Assembly (NCBI RefSeq): GCF_016522505.1
Contig: NZ_JAEHOH010000011.1
Span: 106,834 to 170,833 of the forward strand
Reading direction: 5' to 3'
DNA length: 64,000 nt
Source of the DNA: Leucobacter chromiisoli
GTDB lineage: Bacteria > Actinomycetota > Actinomycetes > Actinomycetales > Microbacteriaceae
The position numbers and the translations under genes were made by a program. This document shows, in pieces, positions 55,383 to 63,909 of this stretch; position 1 is the stretch's first letter; the number at the start of each line of letters is the position of its first letter. The notes under the pieces are model-generated. The model searched no databases. It had not been told where the DNA came from and saw only the letters and a list, made by a program, of their open reading frames with translations.

Positions 55383-57013
55383 TGAGCACCGCCACGCTTC
55401 CGACCACCGCCACCGGGCCGCGGATCGAGGTGACCGGCCGCGCCTTCGAGCGCAGCGACGAGATCCTCACGCCCGAGGCGCTGCAGTTCCTCGCCGAGCT
55501 GCACCACCGTTTCGCGGGCGCCCGACACGACCGGCTCGCCGACCGCCAGCGCCGCCGCTACGAGATCGGCAACGGACGCGACCCGCGCTTCCGCGACGAC
55601 ACCAGGCACATCCGCGAGGACGCCGAGTGGCGCGTCGCGGGGGCGGGACCCGGTCTCGAGGATCGGCGGGTCGAGATCACCGGCCCGACCGACCCGAAGA
55701 TGACGATCAACGCGATGAACTCCGGCGCCCGCGTGTGGCTCGCCGACCAGGAGGACGCGACCAGCCCGACCTGGCGGAACGTGATCGGAGGCCAGCTGTC
55801 GCTGTACGACGCGATCCGGGAGCGCCTCGAGTACACGAGCCCGCAGGGCAAGGAGTACCGGGTCACCGCGGAGCGCACGCCCACGATCGTGATGCGCCCG
55901 CGCGGCTGGCACCTCGTCGAGAAGCACATCCGCTTCGTCGACGCGAAGGGGCGGGCGGGGGCGGCCTCCGGCAGCCTCGTCGACTTCGGGCTCTACGCCT
56001 TCCACAACGCGCGGGAGCTGGTCGAGCGGGGACGGGGCCCCTACTTCTACATCGCCAAGCTCGAGTCGAGCGAGGAGGCGAAGCTCTGGGACGACGTCTT
56101 CACCTTCACCGAGCGGGCCCTCGGCCTCCCCCACGGCACCATCCGGGCGACCGTGCTCATCGAGACGCTGCCCGCCGCGTTCGAGATGGAGGAGATCCTC
56201 TACGTGCTGCGCGACCACTGCGCGGGCCTCAACGCCGGCCGGTGGGACTACATCTTCTCGATCATCAAGAACTACCGCGGTCGGGGCGCCCGCTTCGTGC
56301 TCCCCGACCGCAGCGAGGTGACGATGACGGTGCCGTTCATGCGCGCGTACACCGAGCTGCTGGTGAAGACCTGCCACCGACGCGGTGCGCACGCGATCGG
56401 CGGCATGAGCGCCTTCATCCCGAATCGCCGCGACCCCGAGGTCACGCGCCGCGCGGAGGAGAAGGTCAGCGCCGACAAGCACCGCGAGGCGAACGACGGC
56501 TTCGACGGCACCTGGGTGGCCCACCCCGACCTCATCCCGGTCGCGCAGCAGGAGTTCGACGCCGTGCTCGGCGACCGGCCCCACCAGGTCGACCGACAGC
56601 GCGACGACGTCGAGGTCACGGCGGCGCAGCTGCTCGACGTGCACATCGGGCGCGACATCACGGAGGCGGGCGTGCGCGAGAACGTCTCCATCGGCATCCG
56701 CTACATCGAGTCGTGGCTGCGCGGCATCGGGGCGGCGGCCATCGACAACCTCATGGAGGACGCCGCGACCGCGGAGATCAGCCGCTCCCAGATCTGGCAG
56801 TGGATCCACCAGGATCAGACCACCGCGGAGGGCACGGCCATCACGCGCGACTGGGTCGAGGGGCTCGTCGACGAGACCGTCGCGGGGTTCGAGCGGTTCG
56901 AGGGCGACCGCTACGAGGACGCGGCCGAGCTGTTCAGAGACGTCGCGCTCGGCAGCGACTTCCCCGCCTTCCTCACGGTGCCGGCGTACAGCCGGTACCT
57001 CGTCGACGCGTAG
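55382..57013 (+). CDS. aceB: Malate synthase A
   Basis: AceB condenses glyoxylate with acetyl-CoA to malate, completing the glyoxylate shunt. The 543-residue protein is the A form: MTINAMNSGARVWLADQEDA, RPRGWHLVEKHIRFVD, RATVLIETLPAAFEMEEILY, GRWDYIFSIIKNYRGRG, HAIGGMSAFIPNRRDPEV, and the C-terminal DAATAEISRSQIWQW. The catalytic Asp is expected in the LMEDAATAEISR region. ATG shares one base with the aceA stop. A hairpin formed within the 3' end of the convergent mrpG gene can end transcription. Confidence 0.97.
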   Translation: MSTATLPTTATGPRIEVTGRAFERSDEILTPEALQFLAELHHRFAGARHDRLADRQRRRYEIGNGRDPRFRDDTRHIREDAEWRVAGAGPGLEDRRVEITGPTDPKMTINAMNSGARVWLADQEDATSPTWRNVIGGQLSLYDAIRERLEYTSPQGKEYRVTAERTPTIVMRPRGWHLVEKHIRFVDAKGRAGAASGSLVDFGLYAFHNARELVERGRGPYFYIAKLESSEEAKLWDDVFTFTERALGLPHGTIRATVLIETLPAAFEMEEILYVLRDHCAGLNAGRWDYIFSIIKNYRGRGARFVLPDRSEVTMTVPFMRAYTELLVKTCHRRGAHAIGGMSAFIPNRRDPEVTRRAEEKVSADKHREANDGFDGTWVAHPDLIPVAQQEFDAVLGDRPHQVDRQRDDVEVTAAQLLDVHIGRDITEAGVRENVSIGIRYIESWLRGIGAAAIDNLMEDAATAEISRSQIWQWIHQDQTTAEGTAITRDWVEGLVDETVAGFERFEGDRYEDAAELFRDVALGSDFPAFLTVPAYSRYLVDA

Positions 57014-57026
57014 CCCGGCGGGCGGC

Positions 57027-57425
57027 TCAGGGGCGGGATTCCTCGGGATCCCGCCCCTTCGTCTCTCCGGCCCGCTGCGCCTCGCTCCGCTCGATCGCGG
57101 GTCCGAGCTCGTCGACGAAGAGGCTGTCCGTGTTCAGCTGCCCGGTGCGGTAGGCGGCTCGACCGACCATGTGGGCCGAGATCGGGGCGGTGAGCGACTG
57201 GAACACGAACACGGGGATCAGCGCCAGCAGCGTCGAGAAGGAGCGCTCCTCCAGCGCGATGGCGAGGATGATCAGCAGCAGGCCGAAGATCTGCGGCTTC
57301 GTCGCCGCGTGCAGGCGGCTGAGGGCGTCGGGGAAGCGCAGCAGGCCGACGCCGGCGGCCACCGAGAGCACCGCGGCGAGCAGGAGGCACACGAGGGCGA
57401 GCACGTCGAACACCAGATCAGACAT
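57027..57425 (-). CDS. mrpG: Na+/H+ antiporter subunit G
   Basis: MrpG (MnhG) is a small membrane subunit of the Mrp cation/proton antiporter. The 132-residue protein has three membrane segments and the family core GVGLLRFPDALSRLHAATKPQ, with the conserved RFPDxLxRxHAATK pattern. A charged C-terminal tail (about 110-132) is encoded by sequence that also forms the aceB terminator. It overlaps mrpF by 8 bases and ends 13 bases from the convergent aceB. Confidence 0.93.
   Translation of the reverse strand: MSDLVFDVLALVCLLLAAVLSVAAGVGLLRFPDALSRLHAATKPQIFGLLLIILAIALEERSFSTLLALIPVFVFQSLTAPISAHMVGRAAYRTGQLNTDSLFVDELGPAIERSEAQRAGETKGRDPEESRP
57029..57058. terminator. Hairpin shared by aceB 3' side and the mrpG coding end
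   Basis: AGGGGCGGGAT (57029-57039) pairs with ATCCCGCCCCT (57048-57058), followed on the plus strand by TTCGTCT. It lies 16 bases past aceB and inside the last codons of mrpG. Confidence 0.7.
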
Positions 57426-57741
57426 GGCTCGTACCCTCCCCGCCCCGCTCGGGCGACGAACCCGAGGGCGAGGCTCCCCGCCGCTTCACGTATCGCGCCA
57501 CGGTGATCGTCGCGAAGACGGACGTGGCGGCGATGGCGATCATCAGCGGGATCGTCTCCGTGTGCCCCCGCACCACCATCTCGGCGCCCACGGCGAGCAT
57601 CAGCGTGGTGAGCAGCACGTCCGAGGCGATCATCCGGTCGAGGATCGTCGGCCCCTGGATGATGCGGACGAGCGCGCACAGCGCCGTCGCCGCGATGCCG
57701 AGCGCCGCGCCGACCACCATGCAGATCGTGAAGAGCGTCAT
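57418..57741 (-). CDS. mrpF: Na+/H+ antiporter subunit F
   Basis: The 107-residue protein has three membrane segments and the MrpF core ALVRIIQGPTILDRMIASDV (conserved RxxxGPTxxDRxxAxD), needed for complex assembly. ATG at 57741 overlaps the mrpE stop as ATGA. The C-terminal 20 residues are Ser/Gly/Glu-rich. mrpG starts inside its last codons. Confidence 0.93.
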   Translation of the reverse strand: MTLFTICMVVGAALGIAATALCALVRIIQGPTILDRMIASDVLLTTLMLAVGAEMVVRGHTETIPLMIAIAATSVFATITVARYVKRRGASPSGSSPERGGEGTSHV

Positions 57742-58322
57742 CGGATCGCCTCCAGTTCCTCCCGGGACCCGACGGCCCGGATGAGCAGGTTCTCGATGTG
57801 GTACACGTCGCGGCGCATGCGGTCGATGTCCTGCTGCGCGGGCGTGTTCAGCACGTGCAGGTACAGCGTCGACGAGAACCGGTCCACCTCGGCGACGAGC
57901 GAGCCGGGGATGAGCGAGTTCGTGAGGCCCACCATCGTGAGGATGAAGTCGGAGCGGGTGCGCAGCTCCACCGCGATGATCGAGGTGGGCGGCGGGGGGC
58001 CGGGCCGCACGGCGAGCCACGCCACCTGCCAGGAGGCTCGCGAGAGGTGCCAGAAGAAGTAGACCAGGTAGCGCAGGGCGTACCACGGGTTGAAGCGGCC
58101 GGCGAGCTTCACGGGCGGCAGGTAGAAGAGGCGGGTCACGACGACGGCGACCACGATGCCGCTGACGAACGACATCCACGACACCTCGTGCCAGAGCGCC
58201 ATCCAGGTGAGGACGAGCCCGATGAGCAGCGGCAGCTCGTGCAGCCGCAGCACGCGCTCGATGCGGCTCGCCCGCCGCGGACGCGGGGTCCGCCGGGCGC
58301 CGGCCTCGCCGCCTCCGCTCAT
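57738..58322 (-). CDS. mrpE: Na+/H+ antiporter subunit E
   Basis: The 194-residue protein has a basic N-terminus, two closely spaced membrane segments (about 32-68), and the MrpE pattern WHLSRASWQVAWLAVRPG, then VGLTNSLIPGSLVAEVD. It overlaps mrpD and mrpF by 4 bases each (ATGA), consistent with stoichiometric assembly of the complex. Confidence 0.93.
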   Translation of the reverse strand: MSGGGEAGARRTPRPRRASRIERVLRLHELPLLIGLVLTWMALWHEVSWMSFVSGIVVAVVVTRLFYLPPVKLAGRFNPWYALRYLVYFFWHLSRASWQVAWLAVRPGPPPPTSIIAVELRTRSDFILTMVGLTNSLIPGSLVAEVDRFSSTLYLHVLNTPAQQDIDRMRRDVYHIENLLIRAVGSREELEAIR

Positions 58323-60007
58323 TCGCCGTCCTCCTCACCGGTGTCCAGGGGGTGCCCGTGGTGGTCCCGCTCGAGTCGCGTGTCCCCGCTGCCGCCGCCC
58401 AGTTCGCCGCGGTGCTCCCCGAGCACGCGCTCGACGAGCTGCCCGGGCTCGGCGACCGTTTCGCCCGCCCTCGTCGAGTAGGCGTAGAGCGGCCCGGCGA
58501 ACACGGTGAGCGCGATGCTCACCGCGACCATGCCGGCCGTCGCTCCGATCATCAGGCGCGGCGTCTCCTTCTGCTCCTGCAGGGGCTGGGCGTCGGGGGC
58601 GTCGTGCAGCGCCTCGAGCATCTGCGCCTCCCGCTTGCGCAGCAGCAGCGCCTCGGTGCTCGTCGGCTTCGGCGCCTTGCCGTCCGCCGTGACGCGGGGG
58701 CGCCAGAAGGCGAGGGTCCAGGCGCGGGCCAGCGCGTAGAGGGTGAGCAGCGACACGAGGGCGCCCACCCCCATCAGCCAGTAGGCGCCGGGGGTCGCGA
58801 GTTCCGCGGCGGCGGTGAAGAGGCCCAGCTTGCCGATGAAGCCCGAGAACGGGGGGATCCCGCCGAGGTTCAGCATGGGGACGAAGAACAGCACCGCGAT
58901 CACGGGGGCGCTGCGGAGCATGCCGCCGAGACCGGCGAGCGAGGTCGTCCCGCCGTGCCGCTCGATCAGGCCCACCGCGAGGAAGAGCGTCGTCTGCACG
59001 ATGATGTGGTGCGCGATGTAGTAGATGGTCGCGGCGAATCCGGCCGAGTTCGCCATGCCGATGCCGAAGATCATGTAGCCGATGTGGCTGATCAGGGTGA
59101 AGGAGAGCAGGCGCTTGATGTCGAGCTGGGAGACCGCGCCCAGGATCCCGACCACGAGCGTGAGCCCCGCCACCACGAGCAGCAGATCGTCGACGCTCGA
59201 GTCCGGGAACAGGAGGGTCTGGCTGCGGATGATGGCGTACACGCCCACCTTGGTGAGCAGGCCCGCGAAGACCGCGGTGACGGGCGCGGGAGCCGTCGGG
59301 TAGGAGTCGGGCAGCCAGAACGCGAGCGGGAACACGGCGGCCTTGATCCCGAACGCGATCAGCAGCGCCAGGTTGAGCAGCAGCTGGATCTCGCTCGGCA
59401 GCTCCGCGATGCGCAGGGTGAGCTGCGCCATGTTGACCGTGCCGGTCGCGCCGTAGATGAGGCCGATCGCGGCGAGGAAGAGCACGGAGGAGACCAGCGA
59501 GACGACGACGTAGGTGACTCCGGCCCTGATGCGCTGCACCGTGCCGCCGAGGGTGATGAGCACGTAGCTCGCGACCAGCAGGATCTCGAAGCCGACGTAG
59601 AGGTTGAAGAGGTCGCCCGCGATGAACGCGTTGCACACGCCCGCGCCCAGCACGAGGTAGGTCGGGTAGTAGATCGACACGGGCGTCTCGTCGTCGCCGT
59701 CGGCGAGGCCCTGGCCCAGCGAGAACAGGAAGACCCCGAGCAGCACGACGGCCGAGACCGTGAGCATGAGGGCCGAGAGCCGGTCGACGACGAGCGCGAT
59801 CCCGAACGGCGCGGCCCAGCCGCCGACCTCCATGACGAGCGTGCCGCCGGCGTCGACGGCCCACATGAGCACGCCGCCGAGCGCGACCACGACGGTGAGC
59901 GCGGTCACGGTGATGGTCTGCTGCACGCGCCGCTGCCCGGGGAAGACCAGCGCCAGGGCCGCGCCGACGAGCGGCACGAGCACGACGAGAGGGACGAGAG
60001 GGGTCAT
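58319..60007 (-). CDS. mrpD: Na+/H+ antiporter subunit D
   Basis: MrpD is a proton-translocating subunit homologous to NuoM/NuoN of complex I. The 562-residue protein has about 14 membrane segments with GVCNAFIAGDLFNLYVGFEI (key Glu of helix 5), AFGIKAAVFPLAFWLPDSYP (key Lys), and LDIKRLLSFTLISHIGYMIF. The C-terminal cytoplasmic tail of about 60 residues is charged and His/Asp-rich (RDHHGHPLDTGEEDGE). It overlaps mrpC and mrpE by 4 bases each. Confidence 0.95.
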   Translation of the reverse strand: MTPLVPLVVLVPLVGAALALVFPGQRRVQQTITVTALTVVVALGGVLMWAVDAGGTLVMEVGGWAAPFGIALVVDRLSALMLTVSAVVLLGVFLFSLGQGLADGDDETPVSIYYPTYLVLGAGVCNAFIAGDLFNLYVGFEILLVASYVLITLGGTVQRIRAGVTYVVVSLVSSVLFLAAIGLIYGATGTVNMAQLTLRIAELPSEIQLLLNLALLIAFGIKAAVFPLAFWLPDSYPTAPAPVTAVFAGLLTKVGVYAIIRSQTLLFPDSSVDDLLLVVAGLTLVVGILGAVSQLDIKRLLSFTLISHIGYMIFGIGMANSAGFAATIYYIAHHIIVQTTLFLAVGLIERHGGTTSLAGLGGMLRSAPVIAVLFFVPMLNLGGIPPFSGFIGKLGLFTAAAELATPGAYWLMGVGALVSLLTLYALARAWTLAFWRPRVTADGKAPKPTSTEALLLRKREAQMLEALHDAPDAQPLQEQKETPRLMIGATAGMVAVSIALTVFAGPLYAYSTRAGETVAEPGQLVERVLGEHRGELGGGSGDTRLERDHHGHPLDTGEEDGE

Positions 60008-60501
60008 CGCGGATCCTCCCCCGCGCCCGCGCCGTCCACGGCGCCGTCGAAGGCGCTCTCCGCAGCGTCGTCGGCCGCGTTGTCGGAGAACTCCCGCGTC
60101 TCGGCGAGATCCACGTCGGTGACCTCCACCGTGGTGAGGGCCTCCGTGGTCGCGAGCTCCAGATCGTCCTCGTCGTCCTGCACGCGGTCCTCGTCGTGGT
60201 GCGCGAGGCGCCAGCTGCGGTAGATCAGTGCGAGCAGGAAGGCGCTCACGCCGAAGGTGATCACGATAGCGGTGAGGATGAAGGCCTGCGGCAGCGGGTC
60301 GCTCATCTCCTCGGGAGCGGCCTCGCCCGAGATGGGGGCGGCGCCGAACGAACCGGACATGAGGAAGATCAGCAGGTTCGTCGCGTTCCCGACGAGCAGG
60401 AAGCCGAGCAGCAGCCGCGTCAGCGCTCGATCGAGCAGCAGGTACACCCCGCAGGCGTAGAGCACCACCATGACGGCGACGAGCACGAGAGGCATGGTCA
60501 T
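60004..60501 (-). CDS. mrpC: Na+/H+ antiporter subunit C with long acidic tail
   Basis: MrpC is homologous to NuoK. The first 105 residues hold three membrane segments and the family patterns LLGFLLVGNATNLLIFLMSG and DPLPQAFILTAIVITFGVSA. The remaining 60 residues form a strongly acidic tail (for example DEDRVQDDEDDLELATTE), making the protein 165 residues where about 110-120 is common. ATG at 60501 overlaps the mrpA stop as ATGA; a second ATG at 60495 is possible. Confidence 0.94.
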   Translation of the reverse strand: MTMPLVLVAVMVVLYACGVYLLLDRALTRLLLGFLLVGNATNLLIFLMSGSFGAAPISGEAAPEEMSDPLPQAFILTAIVITFGVSAFLLALIYRSWRLAHHDEDRVQDDEDDLELATTEALTTVEVTDVDLAETREFSDNAADDAAESAFDGAVDGAGAGEDPR

Positions 60502-63401
60502 CGCGGGGACACCTCCTCCTCGAGCGCCGTCTCGGCGTCCTCCTCCTCGTGCTCGTCGATCTCCGCTCCCAGGCTGCGCAGCACGTCGAGGATCAGGCCG
60601 AAGACCACCAGGTAGACGCCGATGTCGAAGAGCGTGGAGGTGACGAAGGAGAGCTCGCCGAAGGGGCCGAGGTCGAGATCGAACCAGGCCGACGCCAGCG
60701 CCGACTGGCCGAACAGGAGCGGGAGGAACGCCATCGTCACCGCCACGGCGAGGCCGGTGCCGAGGATCCGGCCGGCGTCGAGCGGGACGGTCGCCCCGAG
60801 CTCGTAGCGCCCGCCCGCCAGGTACCTCGCGACGAGCGCGAGGCCCGCCACGAGGCCGCCGGCGAACCCGCCTCCCGGCGTGTTGTGACCGGTCAGCAGC
60901 AGGTACAGCGAGAGCAGCATGAGGGCGTGGAAGATCAGCCGCACGACGACCTCGAGCAGGATCGAGCGCCGCGCGGGGTCGAGGTGGCGGCCGGCGAGCA
61001 GCCAGCTGACCCGCTGGGTCGCGTCGTTGGGGTCGGCCACCTTGAGCAGGTGCTCCCGCACCTGGCTGCGCGCGGCCTTGCGGCTCAGCTTCGGGCGGTT
61101 GTCGACGCGCGTCCTCAGGAACACGAGGGAGGCGACGCCCGTCGCGGCGGCGAGGATCACGGAGAGCTCCCCCATCGTGTCCCAGCCGCGGATGTCGACG
61201 AGCATCACGTTCACGACGTTCTTGCCGTGCCCGCCCGTGTAGGCGAGCTCGGGGAGCTGCAGGGAGATCGGCTCGGCCACCCGCGCTCCGAGCGACACGA
61301 GGGCGACGCCGCCGAGCACGAGGCCCACGGCGGCACCGATGACCGCGCGCATCCACCGCACCCTCGGCGCCGGGACCGAGCCGATGCGCTGCGGCAGCCG
61401 GCGGATGACGAGGATGAACGCGATGAGGGTCACCGTCTCCACGAGCGCCTGCGTGAGCGCGAGGTCGGGCGCCCCGTGCAGCGCGAAGATCGCCGCCATG
61501 CCGTAGCCGGTTACTCCGACCAGCACCACGGCCTGGAACCTGGTGCGCGCGCGGAGCGAGAAGACGGCGGCGAGGATCATGATGATGGCGATCGGGATCT
61601 GCACGGGAGAGCTCGCGAACTCGAGCCTCTCGGGCAGCACGCCCGTCGTGATGAGGGTGCCGCCGATGGCGAGCACGAAGACGCCGAGGATCACCGCGAG
61701 GTAGAAGGGCAGCGAGCCGCGCTGAGTGATCGCGGTCAGTCGCACGGCGAGTTCATCGATCCAGTGCGTGAGCACCCAGTAGGCGTGGGAGGCCGAGAAG
61801 CGCTCGGGCGACGGCGGCAGCAGCGGGCTCGTGCGACGCACCACGAGCAGCAGCAGCCCGCCGAGGATCAGGATCGACGCGGAGACGGCGAGCACCGGTG
61901 TGAAGCCGTGCCAGAGCGCGAAGTGCTCGGGCGCCAGCGTCTCGTCAGACGACCCGGCGACGGCGGCCTGCAGCCAGGGGTCGAGCAGCGTGGCTCCGAG
62001 GCCGCCGAGCACGGTGAACGCCGCGAACACCGCCGGAGCCACGAGGATTCCCGCCTCCTGCCGGTGCGCGAGGGGCGTCGGCTCGACACCCGGCTTCGAG
62101 CCGAAGGCGCCCCAGAGGAAGCGCCCCATGTAGGCGACGGTGAGCACGCTGCCGATCGCGGTGAAGGCGAAGGCGAGGTAGGCGATGGGGCGTTCCTGGC
62201 CGATCGCGAGCAGCTCGGTGAGGGCGGACTCCTTCGCGACGAAGCCGAAGAACGGGGGCACTCCCGCCATCGACAACGACGCGAGCGCGGCGATGACGGC
62301 GAGGGCGGGCACGCGTCTGCCGAGCCCGCTCAGCTTCCGGAGGTCGCGGGTGCCCGTGCCGTGGTCGATGATGCCGACCGTCAGGAACAGCGGCGCCTTG
62401 GCGACGGCGTGCGCGAAGAGCAGCGCGAGGCCGGCGAAGTCGCTGCGCGGGTCGGCCGCGCCGAAGACCATCACCAGCAGGCCCAGCTGGCTCACCGTTC
62501 CATGGGCGACGATCAGCTTGATGTCGAACTGGCGGAGGGCCCGGATGCCGCCGTTGATCATGGTGATCGCGCCGAGCACGACGAGCGTCTCGCGGTAGCC
62601 CGGGACGTCGCCGAAGGCCGGACCCATGCGGGCGATCAGATAGATGCCGGCCTTCACCATCGCCGCGGCGTGCAGATAGGCGCTCACGGGCGTCGGGGCG
62701 GCCATCGCGCCGGGGAGCCAGAAGTGGAAGGGGAAGATCGCCGACTTCGACAGGGCCCCGGCGAGCAGGAGGAACGCCGCCGTCGCGCCGAGCGCTCCCC
62801 CGGGCGGGTCGGCGACGATGCCCGAGAGTTCCGAAGTGCCCGCCGCCGAGGCGAGCAGCACGAGCCCGACCAGCATGGCGAGCCCGCCGAAGGTGGTCAC
62901 CATGAGCGCTTGCAGCGCGGCCGCGCGGCTGGTGCGCAGCTTCGAGGAGTGGCCGATCAGCAGGAAGGAGAACACCGTGGTGCCCTCCCAGAAGATGAAG
63001 AGCAGGTAGACGTCATCGGCGAGCACGAGCCCGAGCATGGAGGCGGCGAAGCCGAGGAACACCGAGCCGAAGCGGGGCAGGCCGGCCTCGCCGCTGTCGA
63101 AGTATCGGGTGCAGTAGAGCAGCACGAGCGCCCCGGCGCCGGTGACGAGCAGCGCGAACATCAGCGAGACGATGTCGAGCCTGAAGGTCAGGGCGAGATC
63201 GAGCTGCGGCACCCACTCGAACCGCTCGACGAGGACGGCGCCCGAGAGGATCGCGGGCGCCTGGACGGCGAAGAGCACGCACGCCGCGGCCAGCGCGAGA
63301 GCCAGCAGGTAGAAGGCCTTGCGCCCGAGACGCCGGATCAGCGGATACGCGAGGATCGAAAGGATGGAGATGGCGAGCAGACCACTCGTCATCAACGCCA
63401 T
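60498..63401 (-). CDS. mrpA: Na+/H+ antiporter subunit A/B fusion
   Basis: MrpA is the largest subunit, homologous to NuoL, and here fused to MrpB. The 967-residue protein has over 20 membrane segments. The NuoL-like part shows DDVYLLFIFWEGTTVFSFLL (key Glu), GALSKSAIFPFHFWLPGAMA (key Lys), VKAGIYLIARMGPAF, and HGTVSQLGLLVMVFGAA. A middle part has GAPDLALTQALVETVTLIAF. The C-terminal MrpB part (about 810-940) has SLYLLLTGHNTPGGGFAGGL. The tail is acidic. It is the first gene of an mrpA-C-D-E-F-G operon and lies 239 bases after 5S rRNA. Confidence 0.95.
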   Translation of the reverse strand: MALMTSGLLAISILSILAYPLIRRLGRKAFYLLALALAAACVLFAVQAPAILSGAVLVERFEWVPQLDLALTFRLDIVSLMFALLVTGAGALVLLYCTRYFDSGEAGLPRFGSVFLGFAASMLGLVLADDVYLLFIFWEGTTVFSFLLIGHSSKLRTSRAAALQALMVTTFGGLAMLVGLVLLASAAGTSELSGIVADPPGGALGATAAFLLLAGALSKSAIFPFHFWLPGAMAAPTPVSAYLHAAAMVKAGIYLIARMGPAFGDVPGYRETLVVLGAITMINGGIRALRQFDIKLIVAHGTVSQLGLLVMVFGAADPRSDFAGLALLFAHAVAKAPLFLTVGIIDHGTGTRDLRKLSGLGRRVPALAVIAALASLSMAGVPPFFGFVAKESALTELLAIGQERPIAYLAFAFTAIGSVLTVAYMGRFLWGAFGSKPGVEPTPLAHRQEAGILVAPAVFAAFTVLGGLGATLLDPWLQAAVAGSSDETLAPEHFALWHGFTPVLAVSASILILGGLLLLVVRRTSPLLPPSPERFSASHAYWVLTHWIDELAVRLTAITQRGSLPFYLAVILGVFVLAIGGTLITTGVLPERLEFASSPVQIPIAIIMILAAVFSLRARTRFQAVVLVGVTGYGMAAIFALHGAPDLALTQALVETVTLIAFILVIRRLPQRIGSVPAPRVRWMRAVIGAAVGLVLGGVALVSLGARVAEPISLQLPELAYTGGHGKNVVNVMLVDIRGWDTMGELSVILAAATGVASLVFLRTRVDNRPKLSRKAARSQVREHLLKVADPNDATQRVSWLLAGRHLDPARRSILLEVVVRLIFHALMLLSLYLLLTGHNTPGGGFAGGLVAGLALVARYLAGGRYELGATVPLDAGRILGTGLAVAVTMAFLPLLFGQSALASAWFDLDLGPFGELSFVTSTLFDIGVYLVVFGLILDVLRSLGAEIDEHEEEDAETALEEEVSPR

Positions 63402-63580
63402 CCGCAGCCCCCGCTTCCTCGATCTCTCGCCACTTCGAGTCTAGCGGACGCCAGGTTTCGAAACCCTGTGCGCGAGGGCGTGGAACCTTCGTCTCTCGAC
63501 GGGCCGCGGGGCATGCTGCCGCCTCCCAGGCTGCCACACGCGATACGAAAACCGTCGATATAACACGAATAGGGCCGTCC

Positions 63581-63613
63581 GGGAACAGCACGCCAACTCT
63601 GGCGTACCGTCCC
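63581..63613 (-). terminator. Candidate hairpin after the rrn operon
   Basis: ACGCCA-ACTC-TGGCGT core stem with outer GGGA/TCCC pairing, 28 bases past 5S rRNA on the minus strand. No T-run follows. Confidence 0.45.
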
Positions 63614-63640
63614 TGAACGACCCTACTCATCACAGAGGAG

Positions 63641-63758
63641 TCCGGCGGTGTCCTACTCTCCCACACCCTCCCGAGTGCAGTACCATCGGCGCTGTCAGCC
63701 TTAGCTTCCGGGTTCGGAATGTCACCGGGCGTTTCCCTGACGCTATAACCACCGTAAC
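63641..63758 (-). rRNA. rrf: 5S ribosomal RNA
   Basis: The minus strand from 63758 begins GTTACGGTGGTTATAGCG and ends GGACACCGCCGGA; the ends pair to form helix I. The internal CCGAACCCGGAAGCTAAG (loop B/helix III) is the universal 5S signature. Length about 118 nt; ends are accurate to a few bases. Confidence 0.96.
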
Positions 63759-63909
63759 ACTATTGACCTACCAAACACCCCACCACCCCCACCCCAACAC
63801 AAAAAGGGGGGGTTATGGGTAGGGTTCTTGGACCATACGTCAAGAACCACAAAGCGGACGCGAACACACACACACTGACACCCATGCCCCACACCAATAT
63901 GCGGGATGA
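63759..63909 (-). other. 23S-5S spacer of the rrn operon
   Basis: About 150 bases, markedly lower in GC than the rest of the window, with A- and C-rich runs. No tRNA is present in it. Confidence 0.7.

Noticed and set aside
60549..63563. Plus-strand 1004-codon frame opposite mrpA
   Set aside because: Arg/Glu/Asp/Gly-rich shadow of a membrane-protein gene; no recognisable domain.
63759..63909. tRNA gene in the rrn spacer
   Set aside because: No cloverleaf, no T-arm consensus and no acceptor pairing visible.
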